DNA of 64,000 bases from Burkholderia metallica. Its GTDB lineage: Bacteria; Pseudomonadota; Gammaproteobacteria; Burkholderiales; Burkholderiaceae. Location: positions 1 through 64,000 of the forward strand of contig NZ_CADFDB010000003.1 of NCBI RefSeq assembly GCF_902832845.1, read 5' to 3'. The position numbers and the translations under genes are program-made. A model generated the notes under the pieces. That model saw only the letters and a list, made by a program, of their open reading frames with translations, did no database searches and had not been told where the DNA came from. Position 1 is the first letter of the stretch. Each line of letters begins with the position of its first letter. Below are positions 9,453 to 20,075 of the stretch, piece after piece.

Positions 9453-10403
9453 TCAGTGAAACAGTTCGTCGTAGTCCACGGTGGCCGTGCCGAGCTTGCC
9501 GACCACGATGCCTGCCGCGCGATTCGCGAGCACGACCGCGTCGACGAGCGGCACGCCTGCGCCGAGCATCGTCGCAACCGTCGCGATCACGGTATCGCCC
9601 GCGCCCGAAACGTCGAACACCTCGCGCGCGAGCGCCGGTGCGTGCAGTTCGCCGGCGGCGGAAAAAAGCGTCATCCCTTCTTCCGAGCGCGTGAGCAACA
9701 GCGCGTCGATGTCGAGCTCCGCTCGCAGCTTCGCGACGCGCGCGCGCAGGTCGTCTTCCGATTTCCACTGCCCGACCACTTCGCGCAATTCCGCGCGATT
9801 CGGCGTGATCAGCGACGCGCCGCGATAGCGTGCCCAGTCGTCGCCCTTCGGGTCGACCAGAACGGCCTTGCCGGCCGCCCGCGCCTTCTCGATCATCGTC
9901 GTGACGTGCGTCAGGCCGCCTTTCGCGTAATCCGACATCAGCACGACGTCGTGCTGCGGCAGCAGTGCATCGAAGCGCGCGAGCCCCGCGAGCAGCACCT
10001 CGTGCGTCGGCATCGCCTCGAAGTCGACGCGCAGCAGTTGCTGCTGGCGCGCGAGCACGCGCAGCTTGATCGTGGTCGGCAGCGCCGGGTCGCGCTCGAG
10101 ATGCGGCGTCACGCCGCTGCTGCCGAGCAATTCGACGATCCGCTCGCCGGGTTCGTCGCAACCGACGACGCACAGCAACCCGGCCTGGCCACCGAGCGTC
10201 ACGGCGTTGCGCGCGACGTTAGCCGCGCCGCCGAGCCGCTCTTCCTGGCGCTGCACGTGCACGACCGGCACGGGCGCTTCGGGCGAAATGCGATCGACGT
10301 TGCCGAACCAGTAACGGTCGAGCATCACGTCGCCGACGACGAGCACACGCGAGCGCGCGAGCTGCTCGCGCGGCACCGGAACGACTTCGCGAAGAGTATT
10401 CAT
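9453..10403 (-). CDS. hldA: D-glycero-beta-D-manno-heptose-7-phosphate kinase
   Basis: A 316-residue PfkB-family kinase (RfaE domain I) phosphorylating heptose-7-phosphate at C1. The N terminus has VLVVGDVMLDRYWFG and the C-terminal PfkB signature DVSGAGDTVIA holds the catalytic Asp. Only the kinase domain is present; the adenylyltransferase domain of E. coli HldE is absent and must be encoded elsewhere. I chose the ATG at 10403, which leaves 7 bases after ugd; an earlier in-frame start at 10442 would overlap ugd by 32 bases. Confidence 0.93.
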   Translation of the reverse strand: MNTLREVVPVPREQLARSRVLVVGDVMLDRYWFGNVDRISPEAPVPVVHVQRQEERLGGAANVARNAVTLGGQAGLLCVVGCDEPGERIVELLGSSGVTPHLERDPALPTTIKLRVLARQQQLLRVDFEAMPTHEVLLAGLARFDALLPQHDVVLMSDYAKGGLTHVTTMIEKARAAGKAVLVDPKGDDWARYRGASLITPNRAELREVVGQWKSEDDLRARVAKLRAELDIDALLLTRSEEGMTLFSAAGELHAPALAREVFDVSGAGDTVIATVATMLGAGVPLVDAVVLANRAAGIVVGKLGTATVDYDELFH

Positions 10404-10410
10404 CGTACGG

Positions 10411-11811
10411 TCAACCACGTGAGAACGACTGGGGATCGACATACGGCCGGCCGATCGCGTAGTAGTCGATGCCCAGCTCGGCCATCGCGTCCGGTTCGTA
10501 CAGGTTGCGCCCGTCGAAGATTACCGGCGCCTTCAGTTCGGCCTTCAGGCGCGTGAAGTCCGGGCTCCTGAATTCCTTCCACTCGGTCACGATCACGAGC
10601 GCATCCGCGCCCGTGACGGCGGCGTCCTGCGTGTCGACGAGATGCAGCCGAGCCAGCGCGTCCGAATCGGCGCCGAAATCGAGCGCAAACACGCGCCGTG
10701 CCTCGTCGACCGCGACCGGATCGTACGCACGGACGGTCGCGCCGCGTTCGAGCAGCGCGGCGATCAGGCGGCGGCTCGGCGCCTCGCGCATGTCGTCGGT
10801 GTTCGGCTTGAACGCCAGGCCCCAGACCGCGAATTCGCGGCCGGTCAGGTCGGTGCCGAAGCGTTGCTCGATCTTGCCGATCAGCACGTCCTTCTGCGCA
10901 TGGTTGGCCGCCTCCACCGCTTCCAGGATGCGCAACGGCTGGCCGTTCTCGCCGGCGGTACGAATCAGCGCCTGAACGTCCTTCGGGAAGCACGAGCCGC
11001 CGTAGCCGACGCCGGCGTACAGGAAGTGATAGCCGATGCGCGGATCGGAGCCGATCCCGCGGCGCACGGCCTCGATGTCCGCGCCGACCTTGTCGGCGAG
11101 ATTCGACATCTCGTTCATGAACGAGATGCGCGTTGCAAGCATCGCGTTCGCCGCGTATTTCGCGAATTCGGCCGAGCGCACGTCCATGTATATCGTGCGC
11201 TCATGGTTGCGGTTGAACGGCGCGTACAGCTTCTTCATTTTCTCGCGCGCGATCGTGCCCGTCTCGTCGTCGTCGACGCCGATGATGATCCGGTCAGGGC
11301 GCATGAAATCTTCGACCGCGGCGCCCTCCTTCAGGAACTCCGGGTTCGACACAACCGAGAAGCGATGCGCGACGCTGCCTGCCAGACCGCGGGCGGCAAG
11401 CGCCTCGTCGACCACGCCGCGCACGCGCTGCGCGGTGCCGACCGGCACCGTCGACTTGTCGACGATCACCTTGAAGCCCGTCATGTGGCGGCCGATGTTG
11501 CGCGCGGCTTCGAGCACGTACTGCAGGTCGGCCGAACCATCCTCGTCGGGCGGCGTGCCGACGGCGATGAACTGGATCTCGCCGTGCGCGACACTCGCCT
11601 CGATGTCGGTCGAGAAACGCAGGCGTCCGGCCGCGCGGTTGCGCGCGATGATGTCCAGCAGCCCAGGTTCGTGAATCGGCATCCCGCCGTTGTTCAGGAT
11701 GTCGATCTTGCGCGGATCGACGTCGAGACAGAAGACGTCGTGACCGATCTCCGCGAGGCAGGCGCCCGTGACGAGACCGACATAGCCGGTGCCGATGATG
11801 GTGATTTTCAT
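10411..11811 (-). CDS. ugd: UDP-glucose 6-dehydrogenase
   Basis: A 466-residue enzyme oxidising UDP-glucose to UDP-glucuronate with two NAD+. The Rossmann motif GTGYVG is at residues 7-12 and the catalytic Cys274 lies in [15 protein letters not shown]-glucuronate feeds exopolysaccharide and 4-amino-4-deoxyarabinose, the lipid A modification behind Burkholderia polymyxin resistance. It is transcribed with hldA and hldD. The ATG at 11811 gives the family length; the open frame upstream to 12009 was rejected. Confidence 0.95.
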   Translation of the reverse strand: MKITIIGTGYVGLVTGACLAEIGHDVFCLDVDPRKIDILNNGGMPIHEPGLLDIIARNRAAGRLRFSTDIEASVAHGEIQFIAVGTPPDEDGSADLQYVLEAARNIGRHMTGFKVIVDKSTVPVGTAQRVRGVVDEALAARGLAGSVAHRFSVVSNPEFLKEGAAVEDFMRPDRIIIGVDDDETGTIAREKMKKLYAPFNRNHERTIYMDVRSAEFAKYAANAMLATRISFMNEMSNLADKVGADIEAVRRGIGSDPRIGYHFLYAGVGYGGSCFPKDVQALIRTAGENGQPLRILEAVEAANHAQKDVLIGKIEQRFGTDLTGREFAVWGLAFKPNTDDMREAPSRRLIAALLERGATVRAYDPVAVDEARRVFALDFGADSDALARLHLVDTQDAAVTGADALVIVTEWKEFRSPDFTRLKAELKAPVIFDGRNLYEPDAMAELGIDYYAIGRPYVDPQSFSRG

Positions 11812-11900
11812 AGATGTTCCGGTACTTCCCGGTAATTGACTAACTTGGCCGCCGGGGCGAGCCCGGCGGCAACCGCAGCGCGTCGGCTCCGCGGCCGGGA

Positions 11901-13073
11901 TCAGCCCGGCATCGCAGGTTCGACGCGGCGCGGCGCATAGGTTTCCCAGCCGCTGCACCCTGGGCACTGCCAGTAGAAGAGCCGTGCCCGGAAACCGCAA
12001 TTCTGGCACGTATACCGTGGCAGATTCTTCGTGCGCTGCTTGATCAGCGCACGCATCATTTCAAGTTCCTTACGGCGAGGCTCGTCGGCCGCCGCGATCT
12101 GCGCGTCGAGCAGATGTAGCATCCCCGACAGGTTCGGCGACTTCTCCATCTGCGTGCGCGCGAGCGTATGTGCGGCTTCCTGGCCCCGCAACCCGGCGAT
12201 GTGCTGGTACGCGATATCGAGCAGGTCGTTCGACGGATAGCGGTCGATATAGCCCATCAGCAGATCGGCGCCTTCGGCGTTCTTGCCGAGCGCGACGTAC
12301 GCCTTCATCAGCTTGTCGGCGACGAGCGGCAGATACGCCGGATTTTGCGCTTCGACGCGCTTCCAGTGCTCGATCGCGGCCGCGTGGTCGCCCGCCGCTT
12401 GCGCGGCGTCGCCGGACAGGACCGTCGCGCGTACGTTCTGCGGGTTCACGGTGAGCGCGAGGCGCAACTGTTCGGCTGCCGCCGCCGCGTCCTTGCGCTG
12501 CAGCGCGTCCTGCGCGAGTTCGCAGTGGAACTGCGCAATTTCGACACCGAGCGGCTTGTCGCTCATCGACTCGATGCGCTTGGCCGTATCGATCGACTTG
12601 TTCCAGTCCTTCTCGATCTCGTAGATCGTCAGCAGCGCCCGCTGCGCGCCGAGCGCGTAATCGCCGTCGGCGAGCTTGTGAAACGCCTCTTCGGCACGAT
12701 CGAGCAGGCCGGCCTTCAGGAAATCCTGGCCAAGCTCGTAGAGCGCGTGATCGCGCTCGTTGACCGGCAGGTCCGTGCGGCTCAGCAGGTTCTGGTGCAC
12801 GCGGATCGCGCGGTCGGTTTCGCCGCGGCGGCGAAACAGGTTTCCGAGCGCGAAATGCAGCTCGACCGTCTCGGGATCGAGCTTGGCGACCTCGATGAAC
12901 GCGTCGATCGCCTTGTCGGGTTGTTCGTTCAACAGAAAATTCAGGCCGCGAAAATACGAGCGCGGCAGGTTGGCGCTCTCCGACAGGAGATTCTTCAGGT
13001 CATAACGTGACGCCGCCCAACCGAGCGCGAACGCGACCGGAATCGCGAGCAACCACCAGAAATCCAGATCCAT
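11901..13073 (-). CDS. lapB: Lipopolysaccharide assembly protein B (LapB/YciM)
   Basis: A 390-residue protein with one N-terminal transmembrane helix ([19 protein letters not shown]), several tetratricopeptide repeats and a C-terminal rubredoxin-type zinc knuckle with two Cys pairs (CQNC and CPGC). In E. coli LapB controls LPS synthesis by directing LpxC to FtsH. The ATG at 13073 begins the membrane helix; the longer open frame to 13616 runs through lapA in another frame and is not used. It follows lapA by 53 bases and precedes ugd. Confidence 0.93.
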   Translation of the reverse strand: MDLDFWWLLAIPVAFALGWAASRYDLKNLLSESANLPRSYFRGLNFLLNEQPDKAIDAFIEVAKLDPETVELHFALGNLFRRRGETDRAIRVHQNLLSRTDLPVNERDHALYELGQDFLKAGLLDRAEEAFHKLADGDYALGAQRALLTIYEIEKDWNKSIDTAKRIESMSDKPLGVEIAQFHCELAQDALQRKDAAAAAEQLRLALTVNPQNVRATVLSGDAAQAAGDHAAAIEHWKRVEAQNPAYLPLVADKLMKAYVALGKNAEGADLLMGYIDRYPSNDLLDIAYQHIAGLRGQEAAHTLARTQMEKSPNLSGMLHLLDAQIAAADEPRRKELEMMRALIKQRTKNLPRYTCQNCGFRARLFYWQCPGCSGWETYAPRRVEPAMPG

Positions 13074-13126
13074 GCGAAATATCGAAGCAGAGACGAAAAC
13101 CGCGCGATGATCGCGCGGCGTCCGTG

Positions 13127-13420
13127 TTAAATGACGGGCGGCATCGGCGGCTGGTCGATGACGGCCGGCGTTTCGCGCGCCGCGCGCAGATCGCGCTTCA
13201 GGCGCCCGTTCTCGAGGCGCAGACGGAAGATCGAAGGCAGCGCGGACAGCAGGCCGGCCAGCAACCCGACGGCGAAGAACGCCAGGCCGATCAGGATCAG
13301 CGGCGCTTGCCATGAATAGCCGGCAACGAAATTCAGCGTCGCGGTTTGCGTATTGGCCAGCGCAAGCACCAGCAGCAGGACGAACACCAATACCCGGATC
13401 AGCCAGACGATAAACTTCAT
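13127..13420 (-). CDS. lapA: Lipopolysaccharide assembly protein A domain protein (LapA)
   Basis: A 97-residue inner-membrane protein with two hydrophobic segments (about residues 5-23 and 40-62) and a short charged cytoplasmic tail, matching the LapA/DUF1049 family. LapA partners LapB in LPS assembly, and the two genes are adjacent here in the usual order. The ATG at 13420 begins MKFIVWLIRVLVF; the frame extends to 13519 without family support. Confidence 0.9.
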   Translation of the reverse strand: MKFIVWLIRVLVFVLLLVLALANTQTATLNFVAGYSWQAPLILIGLAFFAVGLLAGLLSALPSIFRLRLENGRLKRDLRAARETPAVIDQPPMPPVI

Positions 13421-13556
13421 GAAGCCCTCTCTTTGTTGAGGTTTGCCGCGGCGCGCGACTCCCCTTCGTCGCACCGAATCGACCCGTATTGTAAAGGATG
13501 CGTTTCCACGGCTGCGCACGATGTGCGCCGCCGTGGCGCCGCGATCGCCGGAAATG

Positions 13557-13584
13557 AAAAAAGCGCCCGCAAGGGGCGCTTTTC
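13557..13584. terminator. Terminator between ihfB and lapA
   Basis: The hairpin pairs AAGCGCCC with GGGCGCTT around a short loop, with A- and T-runs on either side. It probably separates rpsA-ihfB from lapAB. Confidence 0.8.
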
Positions 13585-13628
13585 TTTTCAGCTTTCGCCG
13601 GATGGGTTCCGGGCAAACCGGATGACGC

Positions 13629-13952
13629 TCAACGCTCGTCGTCCGGATCGTCAGCCTTCAGCGGTTCACCGGCGCGGCCGTCGACGCGTTCGCGCAACTC
13701 CTTGCCGGGCTTGAAGTGCGGCACGAACTTCTCGGGCACCTGCACTTTCTCCCCCGACTTCGGGTTGCGTCCGACGCGCGCCGGGCGACGGTTGAGGCCA
13801 AAGCTGCCGAAACCCCGAATTTCAATGCGATGCCCTTTCGCCAGGGCGTCGGACATCGCATCGAGCATCGTTTTCACCGCGAAATCCGCATCCTTGAGGA
13901 CAAGTTGCGGAAATCGCGATGCCAGCTGCGCGACCAACTCGGATTTGGTCAT
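13629..13952 (-). CDS. ihfB: Integration host factor beta subunit
   Basis: A 107-residue DNA-bending protein of the HU/IHF family. The start [16 protein letters not shown] is typical of IhfB, and the DNA-intercalating arm carries [21 protein letters not shown] with the conserved Pro. It pairs with IhfA to bend DNA in recombination, replication and sigma-54 promoters. It sits 22 bases downstream of rpsA, the arrangement found in many proteobacteria. The acidic C-terminal extension (about ten residues) is longer than in E. coli. Confidence 0.96.
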   Translation of the reverse strand: MTKSELVAQLASRFPQLVLKDADFAVKTMLDAMSDALAKGHRIEIRGFGSFGLNRRPARVGRNPKSGEKVQVPEKFVPHFKPGKELRERVDGRAGEPLKADDPDDER

Positions 13953-13974
13953 ACTTCAGCAGACCTCGTGAGGC

Positions 13975-15687
13975 TTACTGGTTCTGGCCGTCGAGCTTCG
14001 CCTTCAGCAGCGCGCCGAGGTTGGTCGTACCGGTCGCCGCAGCGCTCGAGTCCGACTGCAGGCCGCGAATCGCTTCCTGTTGTTCAGCCGAATCCTTCGC
14101 CTTGATCGACAGGTTGATGCCGCGCGACTTGCGATCGATGTTGATCACCATCGCGTTGACCTTGTCGCCTTCCTTCAGCACGTTGCGTGCGTCTTCGACG
14201 CGATCCTGCGAGATTTCCGATGCGCGCAGGTAGCCTTCGATGTCGCCCGTCAGCGTCACGACCGCACCCTTCGCATCGACCGTCTTCACGACGCCGTCAA
14301 CGATCGAGCCCTTGTCGTTCATGGCAACGTAGTTGCTGAACGGGTCGCCTTCGAGCTGCTTGATGCCGAGCGAAATGCGTTCCTTCTCGACGTCGATACC
14401 GAGGACGATGGCTTCGACTTCGTCGCCCTTCTTGTACTTGCGAACCGCTTCTTCGCCCGCTTCGCTCCACGACAGGTCCGACAGGTGGACCAGGCCGTCG
14501 ATGCCGCCCGGCAGACCGATGAACACGCCGAAGTCGGTGATCGACTTGATTGCGCCCGTGATCTTGTCGCCCTTCTTGAAGTTGCGGCTGAAGTCGTCCC
14601 ACGGATTCGGCTTGCACTGCTTCATGCCGAGGCTGATACGACGACGGTCTTCGTCGATCTCGAGGACCATGACTTCGACTTCGTCGCCCAGCTGGACAAC
14701 CTTCGACGGTGCGACGTTCTTGTTGGTCCAGTCCATTTCCGACACGTGGACGAGGCCTTCGATGCCCGATTCCACTTCGACGAATGCGCCGTAGTCGGTG
14801 ATGTTCGTGACCTTGCCGAACAGACGCGTGCCCGACGGGTAACGGCGCGAGATGCCTTCCCACGGATCGTCGCCCAGTTGCTTGATGCCCAGCGACACGC
14901 GGTTCTTCTCTTGGTCGAACTTGAGGATCTTCGCGGTGACTTCCTGGCCAACCGACAGGACTTCGCTCGGGTGACGCACACGACGCCATGCGATGTCGGT
15001 GATGTGCAGCAGGCCGTCGATGCCGCCGAGGTCGACGAACGCGCCGTAGTCGGTGATGTTCTTGACCACGCCGTTGACGATCGCGCCTTCCTTCAGCGTC
15101 TCGAGCAGCTTCGCGCGCTCTTCGCCCTGGGTTGCCTCGATCACGGCACGACGCGACAGCACGACGTTGTTACGCTTGCGATCAAGCTTGATCACGCGGA
15201 ACTCGAGCGTCTTGCCTTCGTACGGGGTCGTGTCCTTGACCGGACGCGTGTCGACCAGCGAACCCGGCAGGAACGCGCGGATGCCGTTGACCATCACGGT
15301 CATGCCGCCCTTCACCTTGCCGGTGATCGTGCCGGTGACGAGTTCGTTGTTGTCGAGAGCCTTTTCCAGCGACAGCCACGATGCAAGGCGCTTCGCCTTG
15401 TCGCGCGACAGGATCGTGTCGCCGTAGCCGTTTTCGAGTGCGTCGATCGCGACGGACACGAAATCGCCCGACTGCACCTCAACCTCGCCCTGATCGTTCA
15501 GGAATTCCTCGATCGGAATGTAAGCCTCGGACTTCAGGCCTGCATTGACGACCACGAAGTTGTGGTCGACGCGCACGACTTCGGCGGAAATCACTTCGCC
15601 GGCGCGCATGTCTTGGCGGGTCAGCGACTCTTCGAACAGAGCCGCGAAAGATTCAGTATTCGGGTTGGAGGTTTGCAGGTCGGACAT
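13975..15687 (-). CDS. rpsA: 30S ribosomal protein S1
   Basis: A 570-residue ribosomal protein with six S1 RNA-binding repeats, recognisable by recurring [25 protein letters not shown] blocks. It helps the 30S subunit bind and unfold mRNA leaders. The ATG at 15687 ([20 protein letters not shown]) gives the usual length; a 41-residue upstream extension was rejected. It lies between cmk (142 bases upstream) and ihfB, as in E. coli and Pseudomonas. Confidence 0.97.
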   Translation of the reverse strand: MSDLQTSNPNTESFAALFEESLTRQDMRAGEVISAEVVRVDHNFVVVNAGLKSEAYIPIEEFLNDQGEVEVQSGDFVSVAIDALENGYGDTILSRDKAKRLASWLSLEKALDNNELVTGTITGKVKGGMTVMVNGIRAFLPGSLVDTRPVKDTTPYEGKTLEFRVIKLDRKRNNVVLSRRAVIEATQGEERAKLLETLKEGAIVNGVVKNITDYGAFVDLGGIDGLLHITDIAWRRVRHPSEVLSVGQEVTAKILKFDQEKNRVSLGIKQLGDDPWEGISRRYPSGTRLFGKVTNITDYGAFVEVESGIEGLVHVSEMDWTNKNVAPSKVVQLGDEVEVMVLEIDEDRRRISLGMKQCKPNPWDDFSRNFKKGDKITGAIKSITDFGVFIGLPGGIDGLVHLSDLSWSEAGEEAVRKYKKGDEVEAIVLGIDVEKERISLGIKQLEGDPFSNYVAMNDKGSIVDGVVKTVDAKGAVVTLTGDIEGYLRASEISQDRVEDARNVLKEGDKVNAMVINIDRKSRGINLSIKAKDSAEQQEAIRGLQSDSSAAATGTTNLGALLKAKLDGQNQ

Positions 15688-15828
15688 AAAAATCTGATTG
15701 TGCATGGCTCGCTGTGCCACGCCGGCCGGAATGGCAGGCTGAAAGGGCCAGATCGAAGACCACACGGGGTTAAGGGTTCGAAACACGCTTCGCACTTCCG
15801 CGCGGAGCACCTACCGCGACCCGCCTTC

Positions 15829-16515
15829 TCAGGCGGGCTGGCCGAGCGCCCGGTACCACTGCAGCACCTGGTCGACTGCTTCATCGACCGAAAGTGCCGA
15901 CGTATCGAGCAGCTTGGCATCTGCCGCAGGCTTAAGCGGCGCGGCCGCGCGATTGCTGTCGCGCGCGTCACGCTCACGAAGATCCCGGAGCAAGTCATCT
16001 ATATTAGCAGAAAAACCTTTTTGCATCAATTGCTTATGCCGCCTCGCCGCGCGTGCCTCGGCGCTGGCCGTCAGGAACACCTTCAGCACTGCGTCCGGGA
16101 AGATCACGGTGCCCATGTCGCGCCCGTCGGCCACGAGGCCCGGCGTCTTGCGGAACGCGCGCTGGCGCGCGACGAGCGCGGTGCGCACGGGCCCGTGCAC
16201 AGCGATCGCCGACGCGCGGTTGCCGACCGCTTCGGCACGGATGTCGTTCGACACGTCGACGCCGTCGAGCTGCGCGCAGCCTTCACGGAACGTGATGTGC
16301 AGATCGTCGATCAGCTTCACCAGCGCGTCGATGTCCTCGGCCGCGACGCCGTAGCGCACGCTCGCGAGCGCGGCGAGCCGGTATAGCGCGCCGCTGTCGA
16401 GCAAGTGGAAGCCGAGATGCGCGGCGACCAGCGCGGCGACGGTTCCCTTGCCGGAAGCAGTCGGGCCGTCGATCGTGATGACGGGAGTCGGGTGAAAGGG
16501 TCGGGTCGATTTCAT
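15829..16515 (-). CDS. cmk: Cytidylate kinase
   Basis: A 228-residue kinase phosphorylating CMP and dCMP. The P-loop GPTASGKGT is at residues 17-25 and the family stretch [15 protein letters not shown] is near the middle. The start is 13 bases after aroA, so the two are co-transcribed. It belongs to the aroA-cmk-rpsA segment conserved across proteobacteria. Confidence 0.96.
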   Translation of the reverse strand: MKSTRPFHPTPVITIDGPTASGKGTVAALVAAHLGFHLLDSGALYRLAALASVRYGVAAEDIDALVKLIDDLHITFREGCAQLDGVDVSNDIRAEAVGNRASAIAVHGPVRTALVARQRAFRKTPGLVADGRDMGTVIFPDAVLKVFLTASAEARAARRHKQLMQKGFSANIDDLLRDLRERDARDSNRAAAPLKPAADAKLLDTSALSVDEAVDQVLQWYRALGQPA

Positions 16516-16528
16516 CAGGTCGGTCGGG

Positions 16529-17833
16529 TCAGGCTTTGGCGAGCGCAGCGAAGCGGTCGAAATAGTCGGGGAACGTCTTGCCGACGCACTTCGGATCGTT
16601 GATCCGCACGGGCACGCCGCCGAGGCTGACGAGCGAGAAGCACATCGCCATCCGGTGATCGTCGTAGGTGTCGATTGCCGCGTTCGGCGTCAGTTTTTCC
16701 GGCGGCGTGACGACGAGATAGTCGGGGCCTTCCTCGACGATCGCGCCGACCTTGCGCAGTTCGGTTGCCATCGCGGCGATGCGGTCGGTTTCCTTCACGC
16801 GCCAGCTCGCGATGTTGCGCAGCGTGCTCGTGCCGTTCGCGAACAGCGCCGCGACCGCGATGGTCATCGCCGCATCGGGGATCAGGTTGAAGTCCATGTC
16901 GATCGGCTCGAGCTTGCCGTGGTCGTGGCCGATGCCGCGCACGTCGATCCAGTCGTCGCCCATCGTCACGTTCGCGCCCATCTGCATCAGCGCGTTCGCG
17001 AAACCGACGTCGCCCTGGATGCTCGCCCGCCCCACGCCTTCGACGCGCAACGGCCCGCCGCCGAGCGCGCCGGCCGCGAGGAAGTACGATGCGGACGACG
17101 CGTCGCCCTCGACCATGATCCGCCCCGGCGAGCGGTAGCGCACGCCGGCCGGCACGACGAAGCGCTGCCAGCCGTCGCGCTCGACGGTCACGCCGAAGCG
17201 CTCCATCAGGCGGATCGTGATGTCGATGTACGGCTTCGAAATCAGCTCGCCGTCGACCTCGACCACGGCCTTGCCGTCCTTCGCCTTCACGAGCGGCAGC
17301 GTCATCAGGAGCGCCGTGAGGAACTGGCTCGACACGTCGCCGCGCACGCGGATCGGCGCGTCGACGGAAATGTTCGCGGGCTTGATCCGCAGCGGCGGGT
17401 AGCCTTCGTTCAGCTCGTAGTCGATCTGCGCGCCGATCTGCCGCAGGCCGTCGACCAGATCGCCGATCGGTCGCTCGTGCATGCGCGGCACGCCGTGCAC
17501 GCGGTAGTCGCCGCCGTTCACCGCAAGCGCGGCGGTCAGCGGCCGCACGGCCGTGCCCGCGTTGCCGAGGAACAGGTCGGCCGTTTTCGCGGTGAATGCG
17601 CCGCGCGTGCCCGTCACGACGCAGGTATCGCCGTCGCGCGCGAGTTGCACGCCGAGCTTGCCGAGTGCGTCGAGCATCACGCGCGTGTCGTCGGAGTCGA
17701 GCAGGTTGGTGATCGTCGTTTCGCCTTCGGCCAGCGCCGCGAGCAGCAGCACGCGGTTCGAAATGCTCTTCGAGCCGGGCAGGCGCACGGTGCCCGATGC
17801 GCTGGAGTACGGGCCGAGATCGAGATAGTCCAT
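16529..17833 (-). CDS. aroA: 3-phosphoshikimate 1-carboxyvinyltransferase (EPSP synthase)
   Basis: A 434-residue shikimate-pathway enzyme joining shikimate-3-phosphate and phosphoenolpyruvate. The N terminus has [16 protein letters not shown], the PEP-binding motif reads [18 protein letters not shown], and [17 protein letters not shown] lies near the C terminus. These features fit class I (glyphosate-sensitive) enzymes. It follows tyrA by 13 bases. In pseudomonads tyrA and aroA are fused; here they are separate. Confidence 0.96.
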   Translation of the reverse strand: MDYLDLGPYSSASGTVRLPGSKSISNRVLLLAALAEGETTITNLLDSDDTRVMLDALGKLGVQLARDGDTCVVTGTRGAFTAKTADLFLGNAGTAVRPLTAALAVNGGDYRVHGVPRMHERPIGDLVDGLRQIGAQIDYELNEGYPPLRIKPANISVDAPIRVRGDVSSQFLTALLMTLPLVKAKDGKAVVEVDGELISKPYIDITIRLMERFGVTVERDGWQRFVVPAGVRYRSPGRIMVEGDASSASYFLAAGALGGGPLRVEGVGRASIQGDVGFANALMQMGANVTMGDDWIDVRGIGHDHGKLEPIDMDFNLIPDAAMTIAVAALFANGTSTLRNIASWRVKETDRIAAMATELRKVGAIVEEGPDYLVVTPPEKLTPNAAIDTYDDHRMAMCFSLVSLGGVPVRINDPKCVGKTFPDYFDRFAALAKA

Positions 17834-17846
17834 GGGAATCGTCCTG

Positions 17847-18773
17847 TTATTTCTTGACCGGTTCGGCAGCGGGCGTGCCGCCGCGCTCCTGCCATGCCTT
17901 GCGGGCGGCGCGCGAGCGCGTGAACACGGCTTCGAGCGCCGCGCCGTCGCCGGCGTCGATCGCCGCGCGCAGCCGCGCGAGCACGCGTGTGTAGCCGTCG
18001 AGTTCGTCGAGCAGCGCCGCGCGGTTCGCCACGCACACGTCGCGCCACATCTCCGGGCTCGACGCCGCGATGCGCGTGAAATCGCGGAAGCCGCCCGCCG
18101 CGTACGAGAATTTCAGCTCCGCGTCGGTTTCGCCGAGAATCTGCTCGACGAGCGCAAACGACAGCACGTGCGGCAGATGGCTGATCGACGCGAACACGCG
18201 ATCGTGTTGTTCGGTGCTCATCGTGCGCACGTCGGCGCCGGTCGCGCGCCACATCGCGTCGATCCGCGCGACGGCTTCGGGCGCGTTCTCCGGCAACGGG
18301 CACAGCACGACGTTGCGGCCGACGTACAGATCCGGCAACGCGGCCTCGACACCGCTCGACTCGCGGCCTGCGATCGGATGCCCCGGCACGAACTGCGCGA
18401 TGCGCGCGCCGAGCGCTTCGCGCGCGGCCGCGACGACGTCGGACTTGGTACTGCCCGCGTCGGTGACGATCGTTGCCGCTTCGAGCCACGGCGCAATGCG
18501 CGCGAGCAACGGGCCCGTCTGCGCGACGGGCGCTGCCAGCAGCACGAAATCGGCGCCGGCCAGCGCGTCGCGCAATTGCGCATCGTCGTCGAGCGCCGCT
18601 GCGCGGTCGATCACGCCGAGCGCGAGCGCCCGCTCGACCGACGCACGCGAACGGCCCACGCCGACGATCTCGCCCGCGCCGCCCGGCGCGCGCTCGCGCA
18701 GCGCGCGGGCCAGCGATCCGCCGATCAGGCCGACGCCGAAGATGACCAGTTTGTTGAATGCAAAGCCTGACAC
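17847..18773 (-). CDS. tyrA: Prephenate dehydrogenase
   Basis: An approximately 308-residue NAD(P)-dependent dehydrogenase for tyrosine synthesis. The Rossmann motif [16 protein letters not shown] is close to the N terminus, and [15 protein letters not shown] is the family substrate motif. The protein appears to begin at a GTG (18773), since [13 protein letters not shown] is the family N terminus and no ATG is in place; a TTG four codons earlier is possible. No chorismate mutase domain is attached; that activity is in pheA upstream. Confidence 0.92.
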   Translation of the reverse strand: MSGFAFNKLVIFGVGLIGGSLARALRERAPGGAGEIVGVGRSRASVERALALGVIDRAAALDDDAQLRDALAGADFVLLAAPVAQTGPLLARIAPWLEAATIVTDAGSTKSDVVAAAREALGARIAQFVPGHPIAGRESSGVEAALPDLYVGRNVVLCPLPENAPEAVARIDAMWRATGADVRTMSTEQHDRVFASISHLPHVLSFALVEQILGETDAELKFSYAAGGFRDFTRIAASSPEMWRDVCVANRAALLDELDGYTRVLARLRAAIDAGDGAALEAVFTRSRAARKAWQERGGTPAAEPVKK

Positions 18774-18959
18774 GACAAGAGCCAAGTTACGCGCGCGGGA
18801 CGATGCCCGCCACGCGGAATTCCAGATTCCGGGCAACGGGCCCGCGTTCGGTGCAATTTGCGCCGGACGCCGCCCGAACCCGCCTTCGGCAGTGCCGACC
18901 GGCCTGCCCTGCCCGCGTGGCCGCAACGCCTGCTCGAACAGGCGACGGGCCGCCGCGCA

Positions 18960-20042
18960 TCAGCGTGCGCGTGGATACGAACCGAGTATCTTCAGGAACG
19001 CGGCCTTCTGGCCGAGCTCCGCGAGCGCGGCCGCCACCGCCGCATCGTCCCGGTGCCCTTCGATGTCGATGTAGAAGTAATACTCCCACGTGCCGACGCG
19101 CGCCGGACGCGACTCGAAGCGCGTCATCGACACGCCGTGCCGCGCGAGCGGCTCGAGCAGCTTGAACACGGCGCCCGGCTCGTTCTTCACCGACACGATC
19201 AGCGACGTCTGGTCGTGACCGCTTTGCCCGGCCGGCTGCTTGCCGACGATCACGAAGCGCGTGCGGTTGTGCGGATCGTCCTGGATCATCGAGAACGCGA
19301 TCTGCAGCCCGTAGTGCGCGGCCGCGCGGTCGCCCGCGATCGCGGCGACGGTCGGGTCGGCCGCCGCGAGACGCGCGGCCTCCGCATTGCTCGACACCGC
19401 CTGCCGCTCGAGCTGCGGCGCATTCGCCGCGAGCCATTGCTGGCATTGCGCAAGCGCCTGCGCGTGCGCGCAGACGCGCTTCACGCCGTCGAGCGTGCCG
19501 TTCTGCGTGAGCAAGTTGTGATGGATCGGCAGCGCGAGCTCGCCGCTGATCAGCAGTTGCGTCTGCAGCAGCAGGTCGAGCGTGCGCGACACGGCGCCCT
19601 CGGTCGAATTCTCGACCGGCGCGATGCCGAACGCAGACGCACCGGCCTCGACCGAGCGGAACACTTCATCGATCGACGGGCACGGCAGCCCTTCGATCGA
19701 CTGGCCGAAATACTCGAACATCGCCTGTTCGCTGTACGTGCCGACCGGCCCGAGGAACGCGACGTGGATCGTCTGTTCGAGCGCGCGGCTCGCTGCCATG
19801 ATCTCGCGCCAGATGGCGCTGATGTGCTCGCCCGCAAGCGGCCCCGCGCTCATGTCCTGCAGCCGCGCGATCACCTGCAGCTCGCGCTCCGGCCGGAACA
19901 CCGGCGCGTTGAAATGCTTCTTGACCTCGCCCACCTCCAGCGCCACCGCGGCGCGCTGGTTCAGGAGCGCGATCAGCTGCGCGTCGATCGCGTCGATGCG
20001 GTCGCGCAGCGGTTTCAGGCGGGAATTCAGTTCGTCGTCCAT
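18960..20042 (-). CDS. pheA: Bifunctional chorismate mutase/prephenate dehydratase (P-protein)
   Basis: A 360-residue enzyme making phenylpyruvate. Residues 1-95 are an AroQ-type chorismate mutase (DRIDAIDAQLIALLNQRAAV). The dehydratase domain begins with VAFLGPVGTYSEQA and the ACT regulatory domain carries the phenylalanine-binding ESRP motif at its centre. It lies between serC (33 bases upstream) and tyrA, so serine and aromatic synthesis genes share a transcript. Confidence 0.95.
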   Translation of the reverse strand: MDDELNSRLKPLRDRIDAIDAQLIALLNQRAAVALEVGEVKKHFNAPVFRPERELQVIARLQDMSAGPLAGEHISAIWREIMAASRALEQTIHVAFLGPVGTYSEQAMFEYFGQSIEGLPCPSIDEVFRSVEAGASAFGIAPVENSTEGAVSRTLDLLLQTQLLISGELALPIHHNLLTQNGTLDGVKRVCAHAQALAQCQQWLAANAPQLERQAVSSNAEAARLAAADPTVAAIAGDRAAAHYGLQIAFSMIQDDPHNRTRFVIVGKQPAGQSGHDQTSLIVSVKNEPGAVFKLLEPLARHGVSMTRFESRPARVGTWEYYFYIDIEGHRDDAAVAAALAELGQKAAFLKILGSYPRAR

Positions 20043-20075
20043 GCGTTTTGCCGTGCTGTTTGAGCAGCGCCGCCG

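Noticed and set aside
7978-10173. Apparent 731-residue protein ending as the ComEA-like protein
   Set aside because: The upstream part is an out-of-frame reading of hldD and hldA. The signal peptide start at 8322 is convincing.
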